From an uncultured Eubacteriales bacterium (GTDB lineage: Bacteria; Bacillota; Clostridia; Christensenellales; UMGS416): a DNA stretch of 32,567 nt. The notes under the pieces were generated by a model that did no database searches, had not been told where the DNA came from, and worked only from the letters and a program-made list of their open reading frames with translations. Where the stretch lies: NCBI GenBank assembly GCA_900542005.1, contig UQLW01000033.1, positions 1 to 32,567 of the forward strand, read 5' to 3'. How positions within the stretch are numbered: the stretch's first letter is position 1; every line of letters begins with the position of its first letter. Shown here piece by piece: positions 7,219 to 16,430 of the stretch. The position numbers were made by a program, and so were the translations under genes.

Positions 7219-7659
7219 GTGATCTTCAAGGGCAAGTATGAGCACACCCTGGATGCCAAAGGGCGCCTTTTTGTGCCTGTCAAGTACCGCGAAGGTCTGG
7301 GCGACAGCTTTGTGATCTGCCAAGCGTTCTTCCAGAATTGCCTGTGGGCCTTTTCCAGCCAGGACTTTGACGAGATGGCGGAAAAGATGGATTTCTCCCT
7401 TCTGGACGAGCAGGCGCAGGGCGTGGAGCGTATCTTCTATGCCAGCGCCAGCGATGTGGAGGTGGACAAGGCCGGACGGATCCTGGTTCCGCAAAGCCTG
7501 CGCGAATACGCAGGGCTGGAGAAGGATGTGGTGATTACCGGCAGCCGCAACCGCATTGAAATATGGGACAAGGCCAGCTATTACGAACAGTGCGAAGCGG
7601 ACGTAGCGAACTTCCGCAGCACGCTGAAGAACCTGCGGGAGCAGGGGGTGCGGCTGTAA
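7219..7659 (+). CDS. mraZ: Transcriptional regulator MraZ
   Basis: MraZ is a ring-forming DNA-binding protein with two SpoVT/AbrB-like domains that represses the dcw promoter. The 146-residue product shows both halves: KYEHTLDAKGRLFVP at the N-terminus and VEVDKAGRILVPQSLREYA in the middle, each with the family's DxKGR/DxAGR signature. GTG at 7219 is chosen because GGGGAGG lies 8 bases upstream and the protein then starts at the usual position; the in-frame ATG at 7162 would add 19 residues of unrelated sequence. Its stop overlaps the rsmH start by one base (TAATG). Confidence 0.95.
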   Translation: MIFKGKYEHTLDAKGRLFVPVKYREGLGDSFVICQAFFQNCLWAFSSQDFDEMAEKMDFSLLDEQAQGVERIFYASASDVEVDKAGRILVPQSLREYAGLEKDVVITGSRNRIEIWDKASYYEQCEADVANFRSTLKNLREQGVRL

Positions 7660-8609
7660 TGGCACAATCCTTTCATCACATCCCCATTATGGTGAACGAG
7701 GTGCTGGAGCATCTGGCGCCTAAGCCGGGCGGCCTCTATCTGGATGGGACGCTGGGCGGCGGCGGCCACGCGCAGGCCGTGCTTTCCCGCATCCGGCCCG
7801 GCGGCCGGCTCATCGGCATTGACCGGGATGAGGAAGCGCTGGAAGCGGCGCAGCTGCGTTTGCAGGGCGATAAGGATAACCTCACCGTCTTTCATGGGAA
7901 CTACAAAGAGGCCCCGGAGCTGCTGAGGGAGGCGGGTTTTGGCCCGCTGGACGGAGCGCTGCTGGACCTGGGTGTATCCTCCTGGCAGCTGGACAACGCG
8001 GAACGCGGCTTCTCCTACCAGGCCGACGCGCCGCTGGATATGCGGATGGACAAGACCCAGCCGCTGACAGCCCGAACCGTAGTGAACGAATACGACCAAC
8101 GGACGCTGACAGAGCTGCTGTACCGGTATGGGGAGGAACGATGGGCTCCCCGCATCGCGGCGTTCATTGTGGAGCGGCGCAAGCAGGCGCCGATTGAAAC
8201 GACGGGGGAACTGGTGGAGCTGATCTACCAGGCAATCCCCGCAGGCGCGCGCCGCAAGGGGCCGCACCCGGCGAAGCGGAGCTTCCAGGCCATCCGTATC
8301 GAGGTTAACGCCGAGCTGGCCGGCCTTAAGGAAGCGGTCGAGGACATCGCCGGCCTTTTAAAGCCGGGCGGCGTACTGTGCGTGATTACCTTCCACTCCC
8401 TGGAGGACAGGGCGGTGAAGGAAGCGATGAAGCACCTGGAAAACCCCTGCACCTGCCCGCCGCGGGCGCCTATGTGCATCTGCGGCCAGCGGCCCCAGGG
8501 CCGGATGCTTCCGCGTAAGCCGATTGAGCCCTCCCCCCAGGAGGTGGAGGCAAACCCCAGGGCGCGAAGCGCCAAACTACGCGTATTTCACAAAGCGATC
8601 CAGGCATGA
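7659..8609 (+). CDS. rsmH: 16S rRNA (cytosine-1402-N4)-methyltransferase RsmH
   Basis: RsmH methylates N4 of C1402 in the decoding centre of 16S rRNA using SAM. The 316-residue product has HIPIMVNEVLEHL, the SAM-binding DGTLGGGGHA, LLDLGVSSWQLD and the C-terminal FHSLEDRAVK typical of the family. Cysteines in the PCTCPPRAPMCICG segment match the conserved insertion. Start ATG 7659 overlaps the mraZ stop. The position directly after mraZ is standard. Confidence 0.97.
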   Translation: MAQSFHHIPIMVNEVLEHLAPKPGGLYLDGTLGGGGHAQAVLSRIRPGGRLIGIDRDEEALEAAQLRLQGDKDNLTVFHGNYKEAPELLREAGFGPLDGALLDLGVSSWQLDNAERGFSYQADAPLDMRMDKTQPLTARTVVNEYDQRTLTELLYRYGEERWAPRIAAFIVERRKQAPIETTGELVELIYQAIPAGARRKGPHPAKRSFQAIRIEVNAELAGLKEAVEDIAGLLKPGGVLCVITFHSLEDRAVKEAMKHLENPCTCPPRAPMCICGQRPQGRMLPRKPIEPSPQEVEANPRARSAKLRVFHKAIQA

Positions 8610-8631
8610 CCTGGACGGAGGAGGAATAAAG

Positions 8632-9060
8632 ATGAACATGGCCGTTGCGTACCAGCGAGACCGGACCCACCGGCACCGCAGCCATGAGCAGGCGGAAGCC
8701 GCCCGGGTTTATACCCGCGCCAAGTCCCGGCCCCGTCATCTGGCGGTCAGCGCCCGTGGTATGCTGGTCATGGTTATCGTCTCCAGCCTGCTTTTCTGCG
8801 TGCTGGTGGGGCTTATCTATATGAAGTACCTCATCGCGGATACGCAGCTAAATATCAACACGATCACAGCGCGCATCCATGAAAGCAGCAATGAGCAGAC
8901 CCGCCTGGAGGAAAGGCTCGACCGCGCTAAAAGCATTCAGGTTATTATGAACCGCGCCGCCGAGCTTGGCATGTCCCAGCCCACCGAAGGCCAGATTCTC
9001 TATGTGCAGTTTCCCGAGGAAGGTGGAGGGGAGTCGATGGCGCTAGGGAGCGGAAAATAG
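8632..9060 (+). CDS. FtsL-like division protein
   Basis: This 142-residue single-pass membrane protein has a basic cytoplasmic N-terminus (about 43 residues), one transmembrane segment around MLVMVIVSSLLFCVLVGLIY, and a short extracytoplasmic coiled coil ending with AAELGMSQPTEGQILYVQF. This is the architecture of FtsL, which forms a complex with DivIC/FtsB and DivIB/FtsQ to activate septal synthesis. Sequence conservation in FtsL is low, so its position between rsmH and the transpeptidase gene is major evidence. ATG 8632 follows GGAGGAGG. Confidence 0.85.
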   Translation: MNMAVAYQRDRTHRHRSHEQAEAARVYTRAKSRPRHLAVSARGMLVMVIVSSLLFCVLVGLIYMKYLIADTQLNINTITARIHESSNEQTRLEERLDRAKSIQVIMNRAAELGMSQPTEGQILYVQFPEEGGGESMALGSGK

Positions 9061-9097
9061 GCTTTCTGCCCCTCCGGCGCGAGAGGAGGAGAATTCA

Positions 9098-11338
9098 TTG
9101 TCTCAACCCAAGGTGACCAACCGCGCCCGCATAGGCTGCCTGGTGGTCATTTTTTTCGTCCCACTGGCAGCGCTGATTCTCAGGACAGGATATTGGATGA
9201 TCTTTAAGGCCCAATGGCTGCAGGAAAAGGCTCAGGACCAATGGACCCGCATGTCGGTGGTGGAAGCCACGCGGGGCGATATTACCGACTGCAACGGGAC
9301 GGTGCTGGCGTCAAGCTCCGCCTGCTATTCGGTGGTGCTGCTGCCCCGGCAGCTGGATGAATACCAGACGCTGGAAAACAAGAAGGCAACCTCTGAGAAA
9401 CGCAATCCTGTGGATCTTGAGGCGCTTTTGGTGCAGGAGCTGTCCAGTATTCTGGATATTGACGCGGAAACGATCTCCACCCGCCTGGTCAACAAAAATA
9501 AATATGAAGTATGGCTGAAGCGGCAGATTACCGACGAGCAGGCCGCAGCCATCCAGGCGTTGCTGGACCCTGACCGGGAAACGCGGGTATACGGCGTAAA
9601 GCTGGAGGAGGACACCCGGCGCTATTATCCCATGGGCAATTTCCTCAGCCAGGTGCTGGGATTTATCTCGGTGGATGGCGTCGGACAGCAGGGCGTGGAG
9701 GCCCGCTTTGACAAATACCTGGCGGGCACAGACGGCCATACGCTGCTCACCACCGATGTATCCGGACGCGAGATCCCCACGAACGTGGATGAATATGTGC
9801 CTGCACAGGACGGCAGCAATGTGGAGCTGACCATGGACGCCGTGGTTCAGGGGATCGCCGAGCGTGCGGCCGAGCAATGCCTGAACGAGCAAAACGCCAA
9901 AAAGGTCACCTGCATCGTGATGGAGCCCAGCACGGCCAAGGTGCTGGCCATGGTCAATAAACCGGACTACGACAACAATGAACCGCCCCGCAGCGACGCG
10001 TCCCTGCTGCAGGAGCTTTCACGGAACACGGCCATATCGGACAACTATGAGCCGGGTTCCACCTTCAAGATTATCACGACTGCGGCGGCTGTAGAGCTGG
10101 GCGCGGCTACAGAGAACAGCACCTATACCTGTACCGGCGAGCTGCTGGTGGATGGAGAGCATATCAAGTGCTGGTCCTCCAGAGCCCATGGAACCCAGAA
10201 CCTGACCGAGGCGCTGGAGAATTCCTGCAACCCCTGCTTTATGCGGATGGCGCTGGAGATGGGCGTGGATCAATTCTATGAAAAGATCTATGAATTCGGC
10301 TTTGGCGACCAGACAGGCATCCAGCTGACCGGGGAGGCCAGCGGCCTTGTGCGGGCACAGAAATATATCCGCAATGTGGATCTGGCGCGGATCGGCTTCG
10401 GCCAGTCCATCGCCGTGACACCGCTGCAGCTGATTACCGGCGTATCGGCGGTGGTCAACGGCGGGCATCTGATGAAGCCCATGCTGGTCAATCAGATTAC
10501 CGACGACGATGGCAACGTGATCGTCCGCTATGAGCCCACGGAGGTGCGGCAGGTCATCAGCCAGCAGACCAGCGAGCTCATGAAAAAAATGCTCCAGTCG
10601 GTGGTTGACAACGGCAGCGGCCGCAACGGTGCCGTCGAAGGCTATGCCGTGGGCGGCAAGACGGGCACCGCCCAAAAATACGGTGAGGACGGCTCCATCC
10701 AGCGGGATAAGCATATATCCTCCTTTATCGGCTTTGCGCCGGCGGACGATCCCAAGATCGTCGTGCTGCTGGTGGTGGATGAACCCAACGGCACCTCCGA
10801 ATATGGCTCCATTGTGGCGGCGCCCTATGTGAGCCAGATCATCGAAGATACGTTGGTCTATATGAACGTACCCAAGACCGCTACCGAGGACGAACCTCAG
10901 GCCGAAACGGTGCAGGTGCCGCAGGTAACAGGGATGAGCAGCGAGGAAGCGGCGCAGCAGCTGGAGGCCAAGGGCTTCAATGTGGTCATTGAGGGGATGC
11001 GCGGCGACGTCAAGGTGCAGACGCCGGCCGCGGGGGAAAGCCTGGAAAAGGGCTCTACCGTGGTCATCGGGCTGGAATACGCCGACGACGCCAACGAATC
11101 CAATGCGATTACGCTGCCGGATCTGGTGGGCAAAACGCCGGTGGAGGCCTATTTGGAGCTGCAGCAGCTGGGGCTTCGGGTCCGTATCCAGGGCATGGGC
11201 GGCACCATTGCCAGGCAGGAGCCGGAGGCAGGGACCCAGGTATTCTATGGCAACACGGTGACGCTGGAGCTAAGCCAGCAGACCGAGAGCGGCACGGCTA
11301 CGACGCCGGCAGAAACAACGGCGGCAGCCTCCCCCTAG
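9098..11338 (+). CDS. Class B penicillin-binding protein with two PASTA domains (PBP2B/SpoVD type)
   Basis: This 746-residue peptidoglycan transpeptidase has an N-terminal membrane anchor (about residues 10-32), a dimerisation/pedestal region, the transpeptidase domain and two C-terminal PASTA domains (about 605-662 and 670-730). The active site is intact: nucleophile S321 in STFK, SCN at 376-378 and KTG at 521-523. PASTA domains are typical of Gram-positive divisome PBPs and SpoVD. A threonine/alanine-rich tail ends the protein. The start is TTG at 9098 after GAGGAGGAG. Only one such gene is in the cluster, whereas Bacillus has pbpB and spoVD side by side, so division and cortex roles cannot be separated. 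Confidence 0.93.
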   Translation: MSQPKVTNRARIGCLVVIFFVPLAALILRTGYWMIFKAQWLQEKAQDQWTRMSVVEATRGDITDCNGTVLASSSACYSVVLLPRQLDEYQTLENKKATSEKRNPVDLEALLVQELSSILDIDAETISTRLVNKNKYEVWLKRQITDEQAAAIQALLDPDRETRVYGVKLEEDTRRYYPMGNFLSQVLGFISVDGVGQQGVEARFDKYLAGTDGHTLLTTDVSGREIPTNVDEYVPAQDGSNVELTMDAVVQGIAERAAEQCLNEQNAKKVTCIVMEPSTAKVLAMVNKPDYDNNEPPRSDASLLQELSRNTAISDNYEPGSTFKIITTAAAVELGAATENSTYTCTGELLVDGEHIKCWSSRAHGTQNLTEALENSCNPCFMRMALEMGVDQFYEKIYEFGFGDQTGIQLTGEASGLVRAQKYIRNVDLARIGFGQSIAVTPLQLITGVSAVVNGGHLMKPMLVNQITDDDGNVIVRYEPTEVRQVISQQTSELMKKMLQSVVDNGSGRNGAVEGYAVGGKTGTAQKYGEDGSIQRDKHISSFIGFAPADDPKIVVLLVVDEPNGTSEYGSIVAAPYVSQIIEDTLVYMNVPKTATEDEPQAETVQVPQVTGMSSEEAAQQLEAKGFNVVIEGMRGDVKVQTPAAGESLEKGSTVVIGLEYADDANESNAITLPDLVGKTPVEAYLELQQLGLRVRIQGMGGTIARQEPEAGTQVFYGNTVTLELSQQTESGTATTPAETTAAASP

Positions 11339-11380
11339 AGGGAGGCGCCTGTACGGACATGAAAGGGGGAGGTTTGCAAG

Positions 11381-12826
11381 ATGCGCCTTGTCAAACTGAT
11401 TGAAACCGTGCCCGGAGCCCGGCTCATCGGCGGGGATTGTGATATTTCCCGTATCGATACCGATTCCAGGCAGGCGGGTCCCGGCAGCCTGTTTATCTGC
11501 ATCCGGGGCGTCAAGGTGGACCGGCATGATTTTGCCGGCCAGGTGGCCCAGGCCGGCGCGGCGGCGCTGGTGGTGGAGCAATATCTGGAGAACATCAGCC
11601 TGCCCCAGGTGCTGGTGGAGGACGCCAGGGCGGCCTGGAGCTACCTGTCGGCGGCCTGGTTCGGCTTTCCGCAGCAGAAGCTGCGGCTGATCGGCGTGAC
11701 CGGGACCAAGGGGAAAACCACCACAACCAGCCTTGTCAAAAGCGTGCTGGAGGCGCAGGGGCACAAGTGCGGCCTGATCGGTACGGTGGCCAACAAGATC
11801 GGCGATACGACGCTGCCCCAGCACTTCACCACGCCGGATCCCTACGAGCTCTATGAGCTGCTGGACCGGATGGTAAAGGCACAGTGCGAATACTGCATCA
11901 TGGAGGTATCGGCGCACGCCCTTTATCTGCGCAAGCTGAAGGGCCTGCGGTTTGCTGTGGGCGCCTTTACCAATCTGAGCCAGGATCACCTGGACGACTT
12001 CAAGACCATGGAGAACTATGCGGCGGCCAAGGCGCTGCTTTTCCAGGCAGAGATGATCGACTGCGCGGTCATGAACGCAGACGATCCCGCCAGCGGGCAA
12101 ATGCTATCGGACTGGCACGGCCCAACCGTGACCTATTCGGCCCGGGGGGCAGGCCAATCCCAGGCGGTGAACGCCCAGGTTACGCTGTCGGGCATTCGGT
12201 ATGACTGGATGGCGGGCGGCTCCCGGACGCCGGTGGAGCTTAAGCTGGGCGGCGCGTTCAATGTCGATAATTCGCTGGCCGCCGCGACGATATGCCTGCA
12301 GCTGGGGCTTTCCATGCAGGCCATCGCTGCGGCGCTGGGGGAGGTAGAAGGGAGTGACGGACGGCTGGAGCGGGTTCAGGGCCCTATGGAGTATACGGTA
12401 ATCGTAGACTATGCCCACAGCCCCGCCAGCCTGGAAAATGTGCTGCAGGCGGTAAGGCCGGCCACCCGTGGGCGGCTGATCTGCGTCTTTGGCTGCGGTG
12501 GGAACCGGGATCCCATCAAGCGGCCCATCATGGGCCGGATTGGCAGCGAACTGGCCGATTACTGCATCCTGACCACCGATAACCCCCGGTACGAGGACCC
12601 GGACAAGATCATTGATGAAATAGAATCCGGCGCCAGGCAGGCCGGGGGCGCCTATGAACGGATCACCGACCGCGCCCAGGCCATCTGCCGCGCGCTGGAT
12701 ATGGCGCAAAGGGACGATACAGTCCTGATCTGCGGCAAAGGGCATGAAACCTATCAGGAAATCGGCGGCGTGCGCCACGATTTCGACGACCGCCTGGTGG
12801 TCAGGAAGCATCTGGGCCTGGCATAA
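11381..12826 (+). CDS. murE: UDP-MurNAc-tripeptide synthetase MurE, meso-DAP specific
   Basis: MurE adds the third residue to UDP-MurNAc-L-Ala-D-Glu in the cytoplasm with ATP. The 481-residue protein has the three Mur ligase domains; the P-loop is GTKGKTTT and the C-terminal domain has TTDNPRYEDP. The DNPR motif is the known specificity signature for meso-diaminopimelate, so the cell wall is predicted to be mDAP-type. ATG 11381 follows GGGGGAGG. The usual next gene, murF, is absent; mraY follows 30 bases later. Confidence 0.96.
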   Translation: MRLVKLIETVPGARLIGGDCDISRIDTDSRQAGPGSLFICIRGVKVDRHDFAGQVAQAGAAALVVEQYLENISLPQVLVEDARAAWSYLSAAWFGFPQQKLRLIGVTGTKGKTTTTSLVKSVLEAQGHKCGLIGTVANKIGDTTLPQHFTTPDPYELYELLDRMVKAQCEYCIMEVSAHALYLRKLKGLRFAVGAFTNLSQDHLDDFKTMENYAAAKALLFQAEMIDCAVMNADDPASGQMLSDWHGPTVTYSARGAGQSQAVNAQVTLSGIRYDWMAGGSRTPVELKLGGAFNVDNSLAAATICLQLGLSMQAIAAALGEVEGSDGRLERVQGPMEYTVIVDYAHSPASLENVLQAVRPATRGRLICVFGCGGNRDPIKRPIMGRIGSELADYCILTTDNPRYEDPDKIIDEIESGARQAGGAYERITDRAQAICRALDMAQRDDTVLICGKGHETYQEIGGVRHDFDDRLVVRKHLGLA

Positions 12827-12856
12827 GGGCCATCATACCAAAGAGGAGAGCATCCC

Positions 12857-13828
12857 ATGAACAATACGTTGATTCAGCTGGTGGGCCCCGCAGCCCTGGC
12901 TCTGCTTGCCAGCCTGTGCGCAGGGCCGCTGATTATCCCTATGCTGCAAAAGCTCAAATTCGGGCAGGTGATCCGCGACGAAGGCCCTCAGTGGCATCTA
13001 AAGAAATCCGGGACGCCCAGCATGGGCGGGCTGATCTTCATGGTAGGCGCCCTGGTGGGAGCCGGCGCCTTTGCCGGGCACGGGGATCCGGTTCTGGCGG
13101 TCTGCGCGCTGAGCTTTTTCGGCTTCGGCCTGGTGGGCTTCCTCGACGACTTCATCAAGGCCAAGAAAAAGCGCAACCTGGGGCTAAAGGCCTGGCAGAA
13201 GGCCTCCCTGCAGCTGGTGCTGGCCATAGCGCTGGCGCTGTATTTTACCAACCATGTGGGCACCAGCATCCGGCTCCCCTTTACGGACCGGCAGTGGGAT
13301 ATGGGCTGGCTCTATTTCCCCTTCGCCGTGTTTGTGATCGTGGCGACGGTGAACGGGACCAACCTGACCGACGGCCTGGACGGCCTGCTGGGGTCGACCA
13401 GCCTGGTGTACTTCGCCGCCTTTGCGCTCATCTTTTTCTCAGGGATCATCCCAGCCACCGGCGAGCTTATGATGATCTGCTCGGCCATGGTAGGCGCGCT
13501 GCTGGGCTTTCTGCGGTTTAATACCTATCCGGCCAGAACCTTTATGGGCGATACCGGATCGCTGGCGATTGGCGGCCTGGCGGCCTTTATCGCGCTGAGC
13601 AGCAAGATGGCCCTGTGGATTCCCATTATGGGCGGCGTATTTCTGGCCAGCAGCCTGTCGGTGATCCTGCAGGTGGCCAGCTTCAAGCTCAGGGGAAAGC
13701 GCATCTTCAAGATGGCGCCGCTCCATCATCACTTTGAACTTCTCGGACTGCCCGAAACAAGGGTGGTAGCCATGTATACCATTGTCACCACCGCACTGTG
13801 CTTTATCGGCCTGCTGGCGGTGCGCTGA
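12857..13828 (+). CDS. mraY: Phospho-MurNAc-pentapeptide transferase MraY
   Basis: MraY transfers phospho-MurNAc-pentapeptide to undecaprenyl phosphate to make lipid I in the cytoplasmic membrane. The 323-residue, ten-helix protein has GTPSMGG, the aspartate-rich FLDDFIK, NGTNLTDGLDGL, MGDTGSLAIGG and the histidine motif PLHHHFELLG, all active-site signatures. Start ATG 12857 follows AAGAGGAGAG. Confidence 0.97.
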   Translation: MNNTLIQLVGPAALALLASLCAGPLIIPMLQKLKFGQVIRDEGPQWHLKKSGTPSMGGLIFMVGALVGAGAFAGHGDPVLAVCALSFFGFGLVGFLDDFIKAKKKRNLGLKAWQKASLQLVLAIALALYFTNHVGTSIRLPFTDRQWDMGWLYFPFAVFVIVATVNGTNLTDGLDGLLGSTSLVYFAAFALIFFSGIIPATGELMMICSAMVGALLGFLRFNTYPARTFMGDTGSLAIGGLAAFIALSSKMALWIPIMGGVFLASSLSVILQVASFKLRGKRIFKMAPLHHHFELLGLPETRVVAMYTIVTTALCFIGLLAVR

Positions 13829-13847
13829 CAGGGAAGGAGGCAACCCA

Positions 13848-15236
13848 TTGACCCAAGAGACGACTCCCAGGGCCCTGGTGGTGGGGATGGCCCGCAGCGG
13901 TGTTGCGGCGGCGTCCATGCTCCGGAGGCTGGGCTATGAGGTTACGGTAAACGATTCAAAGCCGCTGGAATCGCTGGGGGAGACGCTGAAACCCCTGGAG
14001 AATGAAGGTGTGCGGTATGCGCTGGGATGTCCTGCCGACGAATGGGTGGAGGGCCAGTCGCTGATCGTAGTCAGCCCCGGCGTACCGCTCTCGCTGCCCT
14101 TTGTCCGGCTGGCCAGGGAGCGGGGAATCCCCGTGATTGCCGAGGCCGAGCTGGGCTATCGCTATACGCGGTGCCCCATGGCGGCGATCACGGGCACCAA
14201 TGGGAAAACCACCACTACCGCGCTGATGGGGGCGATTTTCCGCCGGGCGGGTTACGTTACCCATGTGACAGGCAACATTGGCCTGCCGATTACGCAGGTG
14301 GCCCTGGATACCCAGCCTGGGGAGCGGATGGCCTTTGAGGCCTCCAGCTTTATGCTGGAAGCCATCGACACCTTCCATCCCAAGGTCAGCGCGATCCTCA
14401 ATATTACGGAGGATCACCTGAACCGCCACGGCACGATGGAAAGCTACATCGACGCAAAGGCCAGGATTTTCGAGAACCAGCGGGATGATGACGCCGTCGT
14501 GCTCAACTATGACGACCCGCTGACCCGCGCCTTGGCGCAGCGGGCCCGCTGCCGGGTGCTGTTCTTCTCGTCGCGCGGGCCGGTGCCGGCGGGCGCCTGC
14601 GTGATGGAGGGCAAGATATGCTTCATTCCGGAGGCGGGGGCCGCGCCGGTGGTGATGGGCAGACCGGAGGAGGTCCGCCTGCCGGGCCGCCATAACCTGG
14701 AGAACGCCCTGGCAGCCACGGCTATGGCCATGGCCATGGGGATCAGCCCGGCCATTATCCGCTACACCCTGGCGGCCTTTGAGGGCGTGGAACACCGCAT
14801 TGAATTTGTCCGTCAGATAAAAGGCGTCCGGTACATCAACGATTCCAAAGGCACCAATGTGGATTCTACGTTGGCCGCTGTCCGGGCGATGGAGAAGCCC
14901 ACGGTGCTGATCGCGGGCGGCTCGGATAAGGGCGCCGATTTTGCGCCGCTGATCAGCGGGCTGTCGGATAGGATCGTCGGCATGGTGGTGATGGGCGAGA
15001 CCGGCCCCAGGATTGCCCGGGCGGCCCAGGCAGCCGGCTGGGGCCCGGTGGTCCGGGCGGCCGACATGGCCGAAGCCATCCGCAAGGCGGCCCAGATGGC
15101 GCCCTCCGGCGGCAATGTGCTGCTTTCGCCGGCCTGCGCCAGCTTTGATATGTTCAGAAACTTTGAGCATCGCGGCGAGGTGTTTAAGGCGCTGGTCGAA
15201 GCGATGGATGGGGGACGGGATCATGACGGAACGTAA
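13848..15236 (+). CDS. murD: UDP-MurNAc-L-alanine:D-glutamate ligase MurD
   Basis: MurD adds D-glutamate to UDP-MurNAc-L-Ala. The 462-residue product has the N-terminal UDP-binding segment LVVGMARSGVAAASMLRRLG, the ATP loop ITGTNGKTTTTALMG, NITEDHLNRHGTM and YINDSKGTNVDSTLAA. The TTG at 13848 sits 8 bases after AAGGAGG and gives the normal N-terminus; the longer in-frame ATG at 13782 lies inside mraY. It overlaps the next gene by 14 bases, so the two are translationally coupled. Confidence 0.95.
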   Translation: MTQETTPRALVVGMARSGVAAASMLRRLGYEVTVNDSKPLESLGETLKPLENEGVRYALGCPADEWVEGQSLIVVSPGVPLSLPFVRLARERGIPVIAEAELGYRYTRCPMAAITGTNGKTTTTALMGAIFRRAGYVTHVTGNIGLPITQVALDTQPGERMAFEASSFMLEAIDTFHPKVSAILNITEDHLNRHGTMESYIDAKARIFENQRDDDAVVLNYDDPLTRALAQRARCRVLFFSSRGPVPAGACVMEGKICFIPEAGAAPVVMGRPEEVRLPGRHNLENALAATAMAMAMGISPAIIRYTLAAFEGVEHRIEFVRQIKGVRYINDSKGTNVDSTLAAVRAMEKPTVLIAGGSDKGADFAPLISGLSDRIVGMVVMGETGPRIARAAQAAGWGPVVRAADMAEAIRKAAQMAPSGGNVLLSPACASFDMFRNFEHRGEVFKALVEAMDGGRDHDGT

Positions 15237-16362
15237 GCCGGATTACATGATCTTCGTGCTGGTCATGATCCTCTCGCTCTTTGGCCTGATCATGGTCTTT
15301 TCCGCCAGCTATTATACCTATGCCGTCAAAAACAGCGAAACATCGGGTATCACCGTGCTGCTCAAGCAGGGATGGATGGTGGTGATCGGCCTTGTTGCGA
15401 TGATCGTCACCATGCAGATTCCCTACCATTTCTACAGCCGCTTCCGGGTCAAAGGGTTTTCAGCGATAGCCATACTGGCCGTGCTGGTTTCCCTGGCGCT
15501 GCTGGTGGCCGTTCTGCTGACGGCGGAGGACAAAAACGGCGCCAAGCGCTGGCTGGCAATCGGGCCCATTTCCTTTCAGCCCTCCGAGGTGGCACGCTTT
15601 GCGATGATCCTCTTTGTGGCCGATGAATTCGCCCGTAAGCGGGATGACCTGGTGCAGCGCCGGGATTTTATCCGCTTTGCCAAGGCTTTCGCTCCATCGC
15701 TCGTGGTCGCCGGCAGCATCTGCGCGCTGATCCTGCTGGGCAGCAACCTATCCATGACCGCGGCCACAGGCCTGACCTTTCTGTGCATGTGCATTGCAGT
15801 GGGCGTCAACTGGCGCTTCGTCACCCTGATGGCCGTCGGCGCTCTGGCCCTGGGCGTGTTTTTCACGGTGACGGAGGATTACCGTATGGCCCGGGCGGTC
15901 ATCTTTACCGACCCCTTCAGCGACCCCTCCGATAAGGGCTATCAGCTGGTGCAGTCGCTGTATGCGCTGGGCTCCGGCGGCCTCACCGGCGTGGGGCTGG
16001 GCAATTCCACGCAGAAATACCTTTATCTGACCTATGGCGATTCAGACTTTATCTTTTCCATCATTGGCGAGGAGATCGGCTTCATTGGGATCGTTGCGAT
16101 GCTGGCGGTATATGCGCTGCTCATGGTGCGCGGCCTGCGCTGCGCCTGGTATGCCCAGGATACCTATGGGCTGATGATGGCCACCGGCATTATATCGACC
16201 ATCGCAATTCAGCTGCTGATCAATGTGGCGGTCTGCACAAGCTCCATGCCGCCCACGGGGCTGCCGCTGCCCTTTATCAGCTCAGGCGGTTCTTCCATTG
16301 TGATCTTTATGGCGGAAACGGGCATACTGCTCAATGTATCGCGGTTTAGCCGGCAAACATGA
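15223..16362 (+). CDS. ftsW: SEDS-family lipid II polymerase FtsW/SpoVE
   Basis: This 379-residue multi-pass membrane protein belongs to the SEDS glycosyltransferases that polymerise lipid II with a partner class B PBP. Seen motifs are KRWLAIGPISFQPSEVARF, the essential-aspartate region around YRMARAVIFTDPFSDPSDKG, GSGGLTGVGLGNS, DFIFSIIGEEIGF and the C-terminal PLPFISSGGSS. Only one SEDS gene is in the cluster, so it may act in division, cortex synthesis, or both (SpoVE). ATG 15223 lies within the end of murD after GGGGGAC. Confidence 0.93.
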   Translation: MTERKPDYMIFVLVMILSLFGLIMVFSASYYTYAVKNSETSGITVLLKQGWMVVIGLVAMIVTMQIPYHFYSRFRVKGFSAIAILAVLVSLALLVAVLLTAEDKNGAKRWLAIGPISFQPSEVARFAMILFVADEFARKRDDLVQRRDFIRFAKAFAPSLVVAGSICALILLGSNLSMTAATGLTFLCMCIAVGVNWRFVTLMAVGALALGVFFTVTEDYRMARAVIFTDPFSDPSDKGYQLVQSLYALGSGGLTGVGLGNSTQKYLYLTYGDSDFIFSIIGEEIGFIGIVAMLAVYALLMVRGLRCAWYAQDTYGLMMATGIISTIAIQLLINVAVCTSSMPPTGLPLPFISSGGSSIVIFMAETGILLNVSRFSRQT

Positions 16363-16430
16363 TGGACCGTTTCACCCGTATCTATCCCTGGCGCATAGGA
16401 TAACAGGGGAATGTTTTTGGGAGGTGCATC

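Noticed and set aside
13956..15224. 422-codon open frame on the minus strand
   Set aside because: It lies antisense to murD and has no recognisable motif; a consequence of GC-rich codon bias.
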